NCBI RefSeq assembly: GCF_030653755.1
Contig: NZ_JAURYU010000036.1
Location: forward strand, 1 to 64,000
Length of the DNA: 64,000 nucleotides
Direction: 5' to 3'
Origin: Methylotenera sp.
GTDB lineage: Bacteria > Pseudomonadota > Gammaproteobacteria > Burkholderiales > Methylophilaceae
This document shows positions 50,387 through 59,419 of the stretch, piece after piece. How positions within the stretch are numbered: the stretch's first letter is position 1; the number at the start of each line of letters is the position of its first letter. Under the pieces are notes generated by a model. The model did no database searches. It was given only the letters and a program-made list of their open reading frames with translations, and had not been told where the DNA came from. Made by a program: the position numbers and the translations under genes.

Positions 50387-51223
50387 ATGATTCATCATCA
50401 CACATCTTTAGTAAATGGCAGTTTTGATCAAGAAATTTCAGCCTTAGACCGTGGATTTAGTTACGGGGATGGTGTTTTTCGGACGATGAAAATTAGAGAT
50501 GGTCAACCTGTTAGCTGGCCTTTTCATTATCAGAAGTTGGTGGCAGATTGTGCTGTGATTGGGATAGTTTGTCCGAGTGCTGAGTTGTTAATGTTGGATA
50601 TTCAGCAACTTTTTCCTATTGATGAGTTTGACAATGCTGAAGTTTCTGTCGCTAAAATTATTATCACCAGAGGCGAGGGTGAGCGAGGCTATGCACCGCC
50701 TGCAGTCACAATTCCTACGCGTGTAATAATTAAATCAGCCATGCCTACCTATGCTGAAACCTATTATGTGCAGGGGATTCGCTTACACTTGTGTGAAACA
50801 CGGTTAGCCTTACAGCCTAAACTTGCTGGTATCAAACATCTTAATCGCTTGGAAAATATACTGGCGCGTATGGAGTGGCGTGAAGAGTCTATCTTTGATG
50901 GACTTATGCTTGATACGAACGCTAATGTTATTGAATGTACGATGAGTAATATTTTTGTCCGTGTAGGTGGCCACTTATACACGCCAGATTTAAGCCAGTG
51001 TGGTGTTGCTGGCATTACTAGGCAAAGAATACTTGGTTTAGAAAGCTTACTCGGCTTGACTTGTAGTCAAGCAACATTAACATTACCAGAACTGCTAAGT
51101 GCAGATGAAGTGTTGATTTGTAATAGTCTGTATGGCGCATTTCAGGTTACTGCAGTAGGTAATCAAACATGGGAGCAACAGAATTTGGCTTCTAAAATAA
51201 GAAACATACTCACTCATGGTTAA
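50387..51223 (+). CDS. pabC: Aminodeoxychorismate lyase
   Basis: 278-residue fold-type IV PLP enzyme. RGFSYGDGVFRTMKI near the start, the putative PLP lysine Lys150 in GIKHLNRLEN, and NVIECTMSNIFV. It makes 4-aminobenzoate for folate. The stop overlaps mltG by 8 bases; pabC-mltG-tmk-holB is a conserved order. Confidence 0.93.
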   Translation: MIHHHTSLVNGSFDQEISALDRGFSYGDGVFRTMKIRDGQPVSWPFHYQKLVADCAVIGIVCPSAELLMLDIQQLFPIDEFDNAEVSVAKIIITRGEGERGYAPPAVTIPTRVIIKSAMPTYAETYYVQGIRLHLCETRLALQPKLAGIKHLNRLENILARMEWREESIFDGLMLDTNANVIECTMSNIFVRVGGHLYTPDLSQCGVAGITRQRILGLESLLGLTCSQATLTLPELLSADEVLICNSLYGAFQVTAVGNQTWEQQNLASKIRNILTHG

Positions 51224-52211
51224 GCGCGTTAAAGGTTGGCTTTTTATCAGTCTAATCATCACTGCATTGCTAGCAGGATGGCTAGTGTACTACGCGATTA
51301 CACCTCTAAAACTCCAGCCTAGTAGCCAAGAGGTTGTGATTGCTCCTAATAGTGGGCTTCGAAGTATTGCGAACCAATTAGTGGCGCAAGGCGTATTGCG
51401 TGAACCATGGCGATTTGTTTTAATCGCCAAGCTTTTAAATAAAGAACAATATTTACAAGCGGGAAGTTACACCTTAAATAAAAATATTTCACCTTATCAA
51501 CTGTTGCTTTCGCTAAATTATGGCAAGACAACCCAAGGTAGTGTCACCTTTATTGAAGGGCGTACCTTTGCACAGATGCGTGAAAAACTTGCAAAGAATG
51601 ACGCAGTTAAGCAAACCATTCACAGTTTATCTGACCGTGAAATTATGCAGCTACTTGGCTCGCCTTATAGCGTGCCAGAGGGTTTGTTTTTCCCAGATAC
51701 TTTTTACTTTAATCGTGACACAACAGATATTGCGTTGTTGAAAGTCAGTTACGATGCCATGCAGACTAAACTGTATAAAGCATGGCAAAACAGAGAAGAA
51801 AACTTACCTTATAAAAATAGCTACGAGGCATTAATTATGGCTTCAATTGTAGAAAAAGAGACAGGCAAGGCAAGTGAACGTCCAATTATAGCGGGTGTTT
51901 TCATTAACAGAATGCGCATTGGCATGCGATTGCAGACTGATCCAACGGTTATTTATGGAATGGGTTTACAATTTAACGGTAATATACGAAAAAAAGATCT
52001 ATTAACAGATACGCCCTATAACACTTATACAAGAGGTGGCTTACCACCGACGCCCATCGCGATGCCTGGTATCGCTGCCATTGAAGCCGCTTTGCACCCT
52101 GCTAAAACCCAAGCACTTTATTTTGTGGGTAAGGGTGATGGTAGTCATGTGTTTTCTAACAATCTAAATGATCATAACCGAGCAGTCGTGCGTTATCAGT
52201 TGAAAAAGTAA
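51216..52211 (+). CDS. mltG: Endolytic murein transglycosylase MltG
   Basis: 331 residues. One N-terminal membrane helix (about 8-28), a LysM-like part and the YceG domain with the catalytic Glu213 in SIVEKETG; QTDPTVIYGMG and TYTRGGLPPTPIAMPG complete the signature. It cuts nascent glycan strands at the inner membrane. Confidence 0.94.
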   Translation: MVKRVKGWLFISLIITALLAGWLVYYAITPLKLQPSSQEVVIAPNSGLRSIANQLVAQGVLREPWRFVLIAKLLNKEQYLQAGSYTLNKNISPYQLLLSLNYGKTTQGSVTFIEGRTFAQMREKLAKNDAVKQTIHSLSDREIMQLLGSPYSVPEGLFFPDTFYFNRDTTDIALLKVSYDAMQTKLYKAWQNREENLPYKNSYEALIMASIVEKETGKASERPIIAGVFINRMRIGMRLQTDPTVIYGMGLQFNGNIRKKDLLTDTPYNTYTRGGLPPTPIAMPGIAAIEAALHPAKTQALYFVGKGDGSHVFSNNLNDHNRAVVRYQLKK

Positions 52212-52215
52212 AAAT

Positions 52216-52821
52216 ATGGAAGCCAAGTTTATTACGCTAGAAGGGATGGATGGTGCAGGTAAAAGCACGCATATCTCCAGCATTATTGAGTTACTGAGTG
52301 CTCGTGGTGTAGAGGTTGTTTCAACGCGTGAGCCGGGTGGCACTGAGTTAGGTGAGCGCCTGAGGGAGTTATTGTTGCATGAGGCTATGCACCCGGAGAC
52401 TGAAACTTTATTAATGTTTGCAGCTAGGCGTGAGCATATTGCACAGGTGATTAGGCCTGCATTAGCACGCGGAGCTTACGTACTGTCTGATCGTTTCACA
52501 GATGCGACTTATGCTTACCAATGTGGCGCTAAAGGCGTAGAAGCTTCAAAAATAGAACATCTGGAACACTGGGCGCAAGATGGTTTACAACCAGACATGA
52601 CTTTGCTGTTTGATGTGCCTGTTGAAGTCAGCATGCAACGGTTGTCCGCTGCGCGTACGCCAGATAAATTTGAAAGAGAATCTGCTGATTTCTTTACGCG
52701 TATACGCAATGCTTATTTACAGCGTGCACAACAAAACTCTGCCAGATTTAAAATCATTGATGGTAATCGACCGTTAGAAGAGGTTTCCCAATCTGTGACG
52801 CAAGCGATAGCCTCTTTATGA
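52216..52821 (+). CDS. tmk: Thymidylate kinase
   Basis: 201 residues. P-loop EGMDGAGKST at 9-18, the DR-x motif STREPGGTELGERLRELLL and the DRFTDATYAYQ lid region. It makes dTDP. It overlaps holB by four bases (ATGA). Confidence 0.96.
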   Translation: MEAKFITLEGMDGAGKSTHISSIIELLSARGVEVVSTREPGGTELGERLRELLLHEAMHPETETLLMFAARREHIAQVIRPALARGAYVLSDRFTDATYAYQCGAKGVEASKIEHLEHWAQDGLQPDMTLLFDVPVEVSMQRLSAARTPDKFERESADFFTRIRNAYLQRAQQNSARFKIIDGNRPLEEVSQSVTQAIASL

Positions 52822-53816
52822 CAGATACTCACATCTACCCATGGCAAACCCAACTATGGGAGCGTTTAGCGCATGATAGTCAACGCTTGCCCCACGCCCT
52901 TTTGCTGCATGGCAGGGCAGGTATTGGTAAGTACGATTTCGCACGTAGTTTTAGTCAGGCGTTATTGTGTTTGAATAAAATGTCCAATGGAGGCGCATGT
53001 AAAACTTGTGCTAGCTGTCACTGGTTTAATGATGAGAGCCACCCTGATTTTCGTTTGTTGAGCCCTGAACAAGAAGCTGAATCTGATGATGCTGTGCCGA
53101 GTAAAAAGACCAAAAAGAAAACACAGATTTCTGTTGCACAGATTCGTGATTTAAGTGACTTTTTGAGCTTATCAAGCCATCAAAGTAGTGGTCTCCGTAT
53201 TGTTTTAATTCATCCAGCTGAAACATTGAATATAGCATCTGCAAATGCATTACTCAAAATGCTAGAAGAGCCGGCTCAAGGTGTAATTTTTATCTTGGTT
53301 GCACATCAATTACAGCGATTACTCCCAACGATTATCAGTCGATGTCAAAAAATAAACATGCCTGTACCCAATGAGTCTCAAGCGCTGTCGTGGCTAGAGG
53401 AGCAGGGGGTTAAAAATGCAAAGCAGCAATTAGCTTATTTAGAAGGCTCCCCGATTAAAGTATGTTCTGAACAAATACAGTTTGATCAATTATCTGATAT
53501 TTGGAAGCATCTGGCACTTGGTCCCAAATTAGAGCCTTATGTCCTTGCACCGTTGTTAATCGCAAACTCAGCTGAGGCTGGTGTGATCACCATTCAGAAA
53601 TGGATATATGATATGGTTGCCGTTAAGTTGGGGCAACAAGCACGTTATCACTTGCAACACATAGGCGCTTTGCAAGCGCTGGCTGACAGAGTAAACTTAA
53701 GTAGATTGTTCGATATGCATAAAAAAATGAATGAGTTAAGAAAATTAGCCTCACATCCATTGAATCATGAATTGCAGATGGAAAGCCTTTTACTTGATTA
53801 CACTAAGATTTTTTAA
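52818..53816 (+). CDS. holB: DNA polymerase III delta' subunit
   Basis: 332 residues of the clamp-loader AAA+ fold. Degenerate P-loop region LLHGRAGIGKYDFA, zinc-binding cysteines in GACKTCASC plus one upstream Cys, and the RFC-like ALLKMLEEPAQG. Between these lies a lysine-rich insert (SKKTKKKTQ). C-terminal helices carry the collar domain. Clamp-loader stator. Confidence 0.92.
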   Translation: MTDTHIYPWQTQLWERLAHDSQRLPHALLLHGRAGIGKYDFARSFSQALLCLNKMSNGGACKTCASCHWFNDESHPDFRLLSPEQEAESDDAVPSKKTKKKTQISVAQIRDLSDFLSLSSHQSSGLRIVLIHPAETLNIASANALLKMLEEPAQGVIFILVAHQLQRLLPTIISRCQKINMPVPNESQALSWLEEQGVKNAKQQLAYLEGSPIKVCSEQIQFDQLSDIWKHLALGPKLEPYVLAPLLIANSAEAGVITIQKWIYDMVAVKLGQQARYHLQHIGALQALADRVNLSRLFDMHKKMNELRKLASHPLNHELQMESLLLDYTKIF

Positions 53817-53910
53817 ATATGGATTTTTAGAGCTAGATTTTTTAATTCCGATTTTTCGTTAACTTGATAAACAAATCATTTTAAGTAGAGTTTCTCAATA
53901 GAGTTTAATT

Positions 53911-54294
53911 ATGGCTGAAGATATACAAGACGAAATTAAAAGTGCAAATACGACTACACCCAAACCTGGGGTTTTGTCATTAGCTATCAAGGAAAAAGCC
54001 GCACTTTATGCAGCTTACATGCCATTTTTAGTGGGTGGTGGGTTATTTATTCCAACCACTAAGGCATTTCAAATGGGCGAAGAAGTGTTTATGCTGCTTA
54101 GCTTGATTGAAGACCCAGTAAAATTAAAAGTGGTTGGTAATGTTGTTTGGATTACGCCCAACACACAAGGTAATAAACCACAGGGTATTGGCGTGCAGTT
54201 TAATGAAAAAAGTGGTGGCTTAGAAGCTCGCACTAAAATAGAGGGACTTTTAGGTAACGCGCTTAAATCATTACGTGCTACTCATACGATTTAG
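53911..54294 (+). CDS. PilZ-domain protein
   Basis: 127 residues of the type-IV-pilus PilZ group found beside holB in many beta- and gammaproteobacteria. GVLSLAIKEKAALYAAYMPF, GGGLFIPTTKAFQMGEEV and PQGIGVQFNE fit. The classical RxxxR c-di-GMP motif is missing, as in PilZ proper, so it probably works through protein contacts in pilus assembly rather than by binding the nucleotide. Confidence 0.85.
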   Translation: MAEDIQDEIKSANTTTPKPGVLSLAIKEKAALYAAYMPFLVGGGLFIPTTKAFQMGEEVFMLLSLIEDPVKLKVVGNVVWITPNTQGNKPQGIGVQFNEKSGGLEARTKIEGLLGNALKSLRATHTI

Positions 54295-54303
54295 TTGAAA
54301 ACC

Positions 54304-55074
54304 ATGCTTGTTGATTCTCATTGCCATCTTAATTTTCCAGAGCTACTAGCTAACCTCCCTGCCATTAAACAGGCTATGCAGGATAATCAGGTAGGACATG
54401 CCTTATGCATTTCGGTTACTTTGCCTGATTTTCCTCAAGTTTTGGCATTAGCGGAGGAAAATGAAAATTTTTATGCTTCTGTGGGTGTTCATCCCGATTA
54501 TGAAGACATTCAAGAGCCTACCATCGATGAGTTAATCAAACTGGCTAATCATCCTAAGGTGATTGCCATTGGTGAAACGGGATTAGATTACTTTAGACTC
54601 ACGGGTGACCTAGAGTGGCAGCGTACACGTTTCCGTACGCATATACGCGCTGCGATTGCCACTGGCAAGCCGTTGGTGATTCATACACGAAACTCACCTG
54701 AAGATACCTTACGTATTATGCGGGAAGAAAACGCGCAACAAGTGGGTGGTGTGATGCATTGTTTTACCGAAAGTTTGGACGTTGCATTAGAGGCGATTGC
54801 GTTAGGATTTTATATTTCATTCTCTGGCATCATCACCTTCAAAAATGCACATACCATCAAAGAAGTGGCTAAGCATGTGCCATTAAATCGAATTCTGGTG
54901 GAAACTGACTCACCTTATTTAGCGCCAACGCCTTATCGTGGAAAGACAAACCAGCCGAGCTATGTCAAGCATGTCGCTGAGGAGGTTGCTAATCTACGAG
55001 GTATTTCTTTTGATGTGCTTGCTGCGGCTACGACGGAGAATTTCTTCCGCTTGTTTAAGCATGCTAAGCATTAA
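54304..55074 (+). CDS. tatD: TatD-family metal-dependent hydrolase
   Basis: 256 residues from the ATG at 54304 (MLVDSHCHLNFPEL); a TTG at 54295, directly after the pilZ stop, is an alternative coupled start. Metal ligands in DSHCHLNF, GETGLDY, VIHTRNS, MHCFTES and ETDSPYLAP are complete. TatD-like enzymes are DNases or esterases; the substrate here is unknown. Close to the YcfH branch that follows holB in many genomes. Confidence 0.9.
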   Translation: MLVDSHCHLNFPELLANLPAIKQAMQDNQVGHALCISVTLPDFPQVLALAEENENFYASVGVHPDYEDIQEPTIDELIKLANHPKVIAIGETGLDYFRLTGDLEWQRTRFRTHIRAAIATGKPLVIHTRNSPEDTLRIMREENAQQVGGVMHCFTESLDVALEAIALGFYISFSGIITFKNAHTIKEVAKHVPLNRILVETDSPYLAPTPYRGKTNQPSYVKHVAEEVANLRGISFDVLAAATTENFFRLFKHAKH

Positions 55075-55135
55075 TTTGTCTAATCTCTACGCATAGTAAA
55101 ATTGTAGGCGCAGGTATCACAGATAAAGGTTGTCA

Positions 55136-55897
55136 ATGCAATTAACAATGTTAGGGGTAGGTTCAAGTGCTGGTACGCCAATGATTGGCTGCCAATGCAT
55201 CACTTGCGTCTCTAAAGATAAACGTAACCATAGAACGCGTTGCTCAAGTGCTATCACGCTGGATAATGGCAACGTGATTCTTATCGACACAGGGCCAGAT
55301 TTGCGTTATCAAGCTTTGAGAGAAGGTTTGATGAATGTGAATGCCGTGCTTTACACGCATACACACGCTGATCATTTACATGGTATTGATGATTTGCGCG
55401 CTTATTGTCAAAAACAGCGCTGTCAAATTCCGTTGTATGGCAGTCCAGATGCGATGCGACATATCGCAGATAAATTTGGCTATACGTTGCGTGAAGCTGG
55501 TGACTTTTGGGATTTACCCATTCTGAAAGTAAATCCAGTTGTTGCATCATTCACATTATTTGACCAAGTCATCATACCGATTCCAATCAAGCACGGGCAC
55601 AGCGATATATACGGCTATCGAATTGGTAATTTAGTTTATTTGACAGATGTATCTGCAATACCAGATACATCGATGGCACTTTTGAAAGATGTTGATGTTT
55701 TGTTATTAGATTGTTTACGCGTTACCCCACACTATAGCCACATCAATGTGGAACAAAGCCTTGCTTTTGCTAGTCAGATAGGGGCTAAAGTAACTTATTT
55801 GATTCATATGACACATGATTTGGAATACACTACACTCAGTGCGCAACTGCCAGATAATGTGTTTGTTGGCTACGATGGATTAAAAATTACGATTTAA
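55136..55897 (+). CDS. PhnP-like metallo-beta-lactamase-fold hydrolase
   Basis: 253 residues from the ATG at 55136. N-terminal GVGSSAGTPMIGCQCITC with two cysteines and a later RTRCSSA form the extra zinc site of PhnP-like enzymes. The catalytic metal motif is YTHTHADHLHGIDDLR, with further ligands in IKHGHSD and LIHMTHD. Likely a phosphodiesterase acting on a cyclic phosphate; no phn genes are nearby, so its substrate is open. Confidence 0.85.
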   Translation: MQLTMLGVGSSAGTPMIGCQCITCVSKDKRNHRTRCSSAITLDNGNVILIDTGPDLRYQALREGLMNVNAVLYTHTHADHLHGIDDLRAYCQKQRCQIPLYGSPDAMRHIADKFGYTLREAGDFWDLPILKVNPVVASFTLFDQVIIPIPIKHGHSDIYGYRIGNLVYLTDVSAIPDTSMALLKDVDVLLLDCLRVTPHYSHINVEQSLAFASQIGAKVTYLIHMTHDLEYTTLSAQLPDNVFVGYDGLKITI

Positions 55898-55976
55898 TAG
55901 TAAACCAATTACTCAGTGAGACGTTTGTTAATGCACCGATAAATGAGATAATAAAGTGTTAATTATGGAGATAGAT

Positions 55977-56357
55977 ATGCAATTTAGTATTAAGAAATTA
56001 TTGTTAACCATCGCGATGGCCTCTTTTTTAGCCGCCTCAATGTCAGTGACACATGCTGCGCCTCCTAAAACATATACTGAGAATGAGTTTTTAGATACAT
56101 TTAGCGGAAAAACTAAAAAGGTAGTGACTGATAAATTAGGTGCGCCTTTTAAAAAGGAAATGTCAGTTAAGCCATCTGGCGCTAATACAGTAATGCTCAA
56201 GGCTGGTGCAGATGAAAGTAAATCTAAGCCAGTTAAAGTTGAGATGTGGTATTACAAAAACATTGTGAAATATGATCCAAAACGCACTTACAAAGAAACT
56301 GAAATTACATTTGTAAATGACAAGGCAATGAACATAGCATTCTTTAATAATCGTTAA
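55977..56357 (+). CDS. Secreted protein of unknown function
   Basis: 126 residues from the ATG at 55977 with GGAG 6 nt upstream. A signal peptide (LLLTIAMASFLAASMSVTHA-A) is followed by a short soluble domain with TYTENEFLDTFSGKTKKVV and TKKVVTDKLGAPFKKEMS. The layout (helix, LGxP turn, WYYKN strand) recalls small SmpA/BamE-like lipoprotein folds, but there is no lipobox. I do not recognise a family with confidence. Confidence 0.65.
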   Translation: MQFSIKKLLLTIAMASFLAASMSVTHAAPPKTYTENEFLDTFSGKTKKVVTDKLGAPFKKEMSVKPSGANTVMLKAGADESKSKPVKVEMWYYKNIVKYDPKRTYKETEITFVNDKAMNIAFFNNR

Positions 56358-56374
56358 TTCCGGGATAGCCGATA

Positions 56375-56414
56375 AGAAGCATAGCTTTGTAGATAGCTAA
56401 GTTATGCTTCTTTA
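56375..56414 (+). terminator. Hairpin after the secreted-protein gene
   Basis: AGAAGCATA / TATGCTTCT arms (9 bp) with an inner AGCT/AGCT pairing and a short TTT. Probable terminator. Confidence 0.5.
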
Positions 56415-56494
56415 ATGGTCAATCCATTTAAAACCTTATTCTATTCTCACCATCCAACCATTAGTATTGATTAACGCCGCTGCTTTAAATCTTC

Positions 56495-56545
56495 TTTAGT
56501 TTAATAATAAATCTTAGTTTAAAACTACACAGCTTAGTTTAATAA
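56495..56545 (+). repeat. Three direct repeats of TTAGTTTAA
   Basis: TTAGTTTAA at about 56496, 56514 and 56534 (18 and 20 bp apart), in a region of otherwise unremarkable A+T-rich sequence 100-150 bp ahead of the HAD gene. Confidence 0.55.
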
Positions 56546-56664
56546 GACACTTAATTTGCGTATTTTGCGATATTATTGATGAGTGCATAGTTTTTTCATG
56601 CTTTCATATTGTGATTATCGTTATTGATATCATTTGCTAACCTAGTATGGAGGTGAAGCCAAAT

Positions 56665-57444
56665 ATGAACAATCAGCTATCAATTAAAGGCATTTTATTT
56701 GATCTAGATGGTGTGCTTTATACTGGTGACAGCCCCATAGAGGGTGCAGTCGATACAATCACAGCAATACGCGCTAGTGGTATACCATGCCGTTTTGTTA
56801 CTAACGCCAGCACATTATCATTAGCTACACTACTCAAAAAAATCAATGCCTTAGGGTTTGATATCCCTGCAAATGAGCTCATCAGTGCACCTCAGGCTAC
56901 CTTGCTTTATTTAAGGAAGCAAAATCACCCTGTATGCCGTTTATTATTAGCCGAAGATGTTAAACAAGACTTTAATGAGTTACCGCAATCAGAGGCTAAC
57001 CCTGACTACATAGTGATTGGCGATATTGGTAATGCTTGGACCTATGCGTTGCTGAATGATGTTTTTAATGCGCTGATGAATGGCGCTAAGTTAATCACCA
57101 TTCATAAAAACAAGTTTTGGCAAACAGACCAAGGGCTAAAAATGGACATTGGTGGTTTTGTCACGGCGCTGGAGTATGCAAGCGGAGTTAATGCTATGGT
57201 TATCGGTAAGCCATCTTCTGACTTTTTTCGAATTGCCCTTGATGATATGGGTCTTATGCCTTGTGATGTGATGATGGTAGGTGATGATATCGATGTGGAT
57301 GTTAGCGGTGGGCAACAAGTTGGCCTAAAAGGGGTTTTAGTGAAAACGGGGAAATACCGCCAGAGTTATGCTGATGCATCGACCATTAAGCCAGATTTCA
57401 CCATAGATTCAATTGCAAACTTATTGGGCGTAATAGGGTTCTAA
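56665..57444 (+). CDS. HAD-superfamily IIA phosphatase (NagD/LHPP-like)
   Basis: 259 residues from the ATG at 56665; an ATG at 56647 with no ribosome-binding site is also open, while GGAGG precedes the later one. Motif I is FDLDGVLYTGD, motif II RFVTNAS, motif III region MVIGKPSSDFF and motif IV MMVGDDIDVDVSGGQQ. A C2-type cap lies between II and III. Dephosphorylates an unknown small molecule. Confidence 0.85.
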   Translation: MNNQLSIKGILFDLDGVLYTGDSPIEGAVDTITAIRASGIPCRFVTNASTLSLATLLKKINALGFDIPANELISAPQATLLYLRKQNHPVCRLLLAEDVKQDFNELPQSEANPDYIVIGDIGNAWTYALLNDVFNALMNGAKLITIHKNKFWQTDQGLKMDIGGFVTALEYASGVNAMVIGKPSSDFFRIALDDMGLMPCDVMMVGDDIDVDVSGGQQVGLKGVLVKTGKYRQSYADASTIKPDFTIDSIANLLGVIGF

Positions 57445-57513
57445 GATTGAGTATTTAAAGATTTTTCTATGTATGTGTCATCAACAATTCAACCATTCAG
57501 TGTGGAGTTTAAT

Positions 57514-57720
57514 ATGAACAACGATACTTTCAATATGAGCATTCGCCAGTTTTTGAAAATGGTGGGTATTAATTCCCAGAGAGAAATCGAGCAGGCTGTG
57601 GCACAAGCATGCGCCAAGCTTGAACTAGATGGTAACGAGAAGTTACCGGTAAAAATGACCCTTACAATAGGTGCACTGAACCTTAATGTTAGTTTTGATG
57701 GTTTCGTTGAACTTGGTTAA
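57514..57720 (+). CDS. Small DUF6494-like protein
   Basis: 68 residues from the ATG at 57514 (TGGAG 7 nt upstream). It has an N-terminal helical part (MSIRQFLKMVGINSQREIEQ) and a C-terminal strand part (LPVKMTLTIGALNLNVSFDG). It resembles short DUF6494 proteins. Function unknown. Confidence 0.7.
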   Translation: MNNDTFNMSIRQFLKMVGINSQREIEQAVAQACAKLELDGNEKLPVKMTLTIGALNLNVSFDGFVELG

Positions 57721-57871
57721 TATAATCAATATTTTATTTAGTTAAGTTGATCAATAACATTTAAATATTCTCTTAAATATAGTATCAGCTTATGTGGTGA
57801 TGTGATGATCTACCAGCATATTTATCTTAGACGCCATAAAAAAAGTAATTTTCGTGTAGTCCGTTAATTCT
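57721..57871. other. A+T-rich spacer ahead of the Rieske remnant
   Basis: No intact gene. The end of this stretch probably held the original N-terminal part of the Rieske gene (in-frame residues VIFV, then a TAG at about 57857), but no clear homology remains. Confidence 0.4.
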
Positions 57872-58071
57872 ATGGGTCTAAAAGACAAAGCTTTAACTAG
57901 TGGAAAACTAGACCATGATGAAATTATCTGCCCATTCCATGGTGCGCGATTTTCATTAATCACGGGGAGGCTTTATCAGCACTAGCTTATGAAAACCTGC
58001 CTACACTTCCAGTAAGCGTTAATAACGGCTGGCTAGAATTAGACACAGAAGCTCAGTGGAATACTGCATAA
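57872..58071 (+). pseudogene. Decayed Rieske [2Fe-2S] ferredoxin gene
   Basis: Frame 1 (from 57872) reads MGLKDKALTSGKLDHDEI then ICPFHGARFSLITG: the second Rieske box C-x2-H is intact. Restoring one G in the GGGG run at 57964-57967 continues the domain as EALSALAYENLPTLPVS, then NNGWLELDTEAQ to a TAA at 58071. The first box (C-x-H-x-G) is lost: the codons before MGL read V-N-S, and a TAG lies upstream. So both a frameshift and a lost cluster ligand pair show that this is not a working ferredoxin. Likely ancestor: a small dioxygenase- or NirD-like Rieske ferredoxin. Confidence 0.75.
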
Positions 58072-58225
58072 ATTTCAAGTAAAAACACTAGGTCTAGTAT
58101 AAGTATTTAAGAGAAGTACTTGAATTTTAATGAATTAGTGCATAAATGGTTTACAATCAACGCAAGATTTAGATTTAGAGTTAACGATACATAAGCTAGT
58201 ACCAAATTTTTGGGAGGATAGTTTC

Positions 58226-58807
58226 ATGAGTCTTTTAAATTTATTCTGGTTGTTTTTTGTGCCTACAAAAGGATGGCGCCATCTGGTGCAGCGTAAATAC
58301 TCTATGCATCGGCTTTATCTGTTGCATGTTGTGCCAATGTCATTAATACCGCCACTCTTCATCTATTGTGCCGCGGGGAGATACGCGGGTGACTTACTTC
58401 CTGTTCTCTCAAACTCCAAATTATTACTAGTAGCCTTAATTCTGTTCGTTGTAGAGTTGGCATCTGTTCCCGTGATGGCACTCATCATTCGACAACTAGC
58501 TGAGGTTGCAGAGACTCATCCGACCTATCATCAGGCATTCACGCTTGCAGCTGTAGCGCCTACGCCGTTATGGCTAGCGCCCATTGTTTTTCTCATTCCT
58601 GATATGACAGTCAATCTAATTGCGCTGACAATGGCGCTAATGGCTACCGTGGGTTTTATCTATTATGGCGCTCCAGCTGTGTTTCATATAAAAGAACGTG
58701 GACATGCAATACTTTTGTTCGGGGCTGTGATGACGGCAGGCGTCATTGGCTGGGCGCTTTTGATGATTGTTACCTTGGTAGTGCTGGGTAGTGTGCAAAA
58801 CTTATAG
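58226..58807 (+). CDS. Yip1-like multispanning membrane protein
   Basis: 193 residues with about five hydrophobic segments and a start like Yip1-domain bacterial proteins (LFFVPTKGWRHLVQRKYS). GGGAGG ribosome-binding site. Function unknown; it sits alone downstream of the Rieske remnant. Confidence 0.75.
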   Translation: MSLLNLFWLFFVPTKGWRHLVQRKYSMHRLYLLHVVPMSLIPPLFIYCAAGRYAGDLLPVLSNSKLLLVALILFVVELASVPVMALIIRQLAEVAETHPTYHQAFTLAAVAPTPLWLAPIVFLIPDMTVNLIALTMALMATVGFIYYGAPAVFHIKERGHAILLFGAVMTAGVIGWALLMIVTLVVLGSVQNL

Positions 58808-59419
58808 TAAACACTGTTAAACAGCTATAGTAGGGTAGTTGTCGCTTTATTGAGAAGTGTAAATAGCCAGACTTGTTGGTCGAAAGATGCATTGCCCAAT
58901 CGAGGTATACACTGAATTTTCCTTGCGGCTCCTTATATGGCTGGTAACAACCTCGCTCAGTGATTTGCTTGATTGGTTCAGCATTAGATTTAGCGGTATA
59001 TCTGGATGCCTCTCATTTTTATACTCTCCCGTTCAGTTTCGACATTATTGAACGTCAGCTAAAACTGGCGAAGTAAATTGGCCAATATAACCTCCTATAA
59101 AACAAACTTGGCTAAGATGCATGCGCCCCAAAAATATCGATTGAAAATCACCCAAAATCTGTTCAATTAACTGGGTTTCATTGCAATGATTTCAGTTAAT
59201 CATCTCAATCTTTAGCTCTTTCACAGCGCCCAGTCGTCAGCATCGTGTCGTCAGTACATCCTCTTTGCAAGCTGAAACAAAGTCATCTTTATGGACCTTT
59301 GAGCAAATAATCCGCTCGACGAACTATGTACGCCAGTGCACGGAATATTCCATTACATTATGGGATACTGATTTCTAAATTTAGGTGCTAGGTGCCGCAA
59401 CTCATACAAGGAGAAACAC
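58808..59419. other. 612-bp region without an intact gene
   Basis: The left half contains a minus-strand open stretch, about 59012 down to 58813, with a protein-like segment (AEPIKQITERGCYQPYK, then GKFSVYLDWAMHLS) but no start codon or ribosome-binding site. It looks like a remnant of a lost gene. The right half leads into the lipoprotein gene at 59420 and ends with AAGGAGAAA ahead of its ATG. No clear promoter. Confidence 0.45.

Noticed and set aside
57844-58071. Working Rieske ferredoxin gene
   Set aside because: The first C-x-H ligand box is absent, a stop lies upstream and the domain is split by a frameshift.
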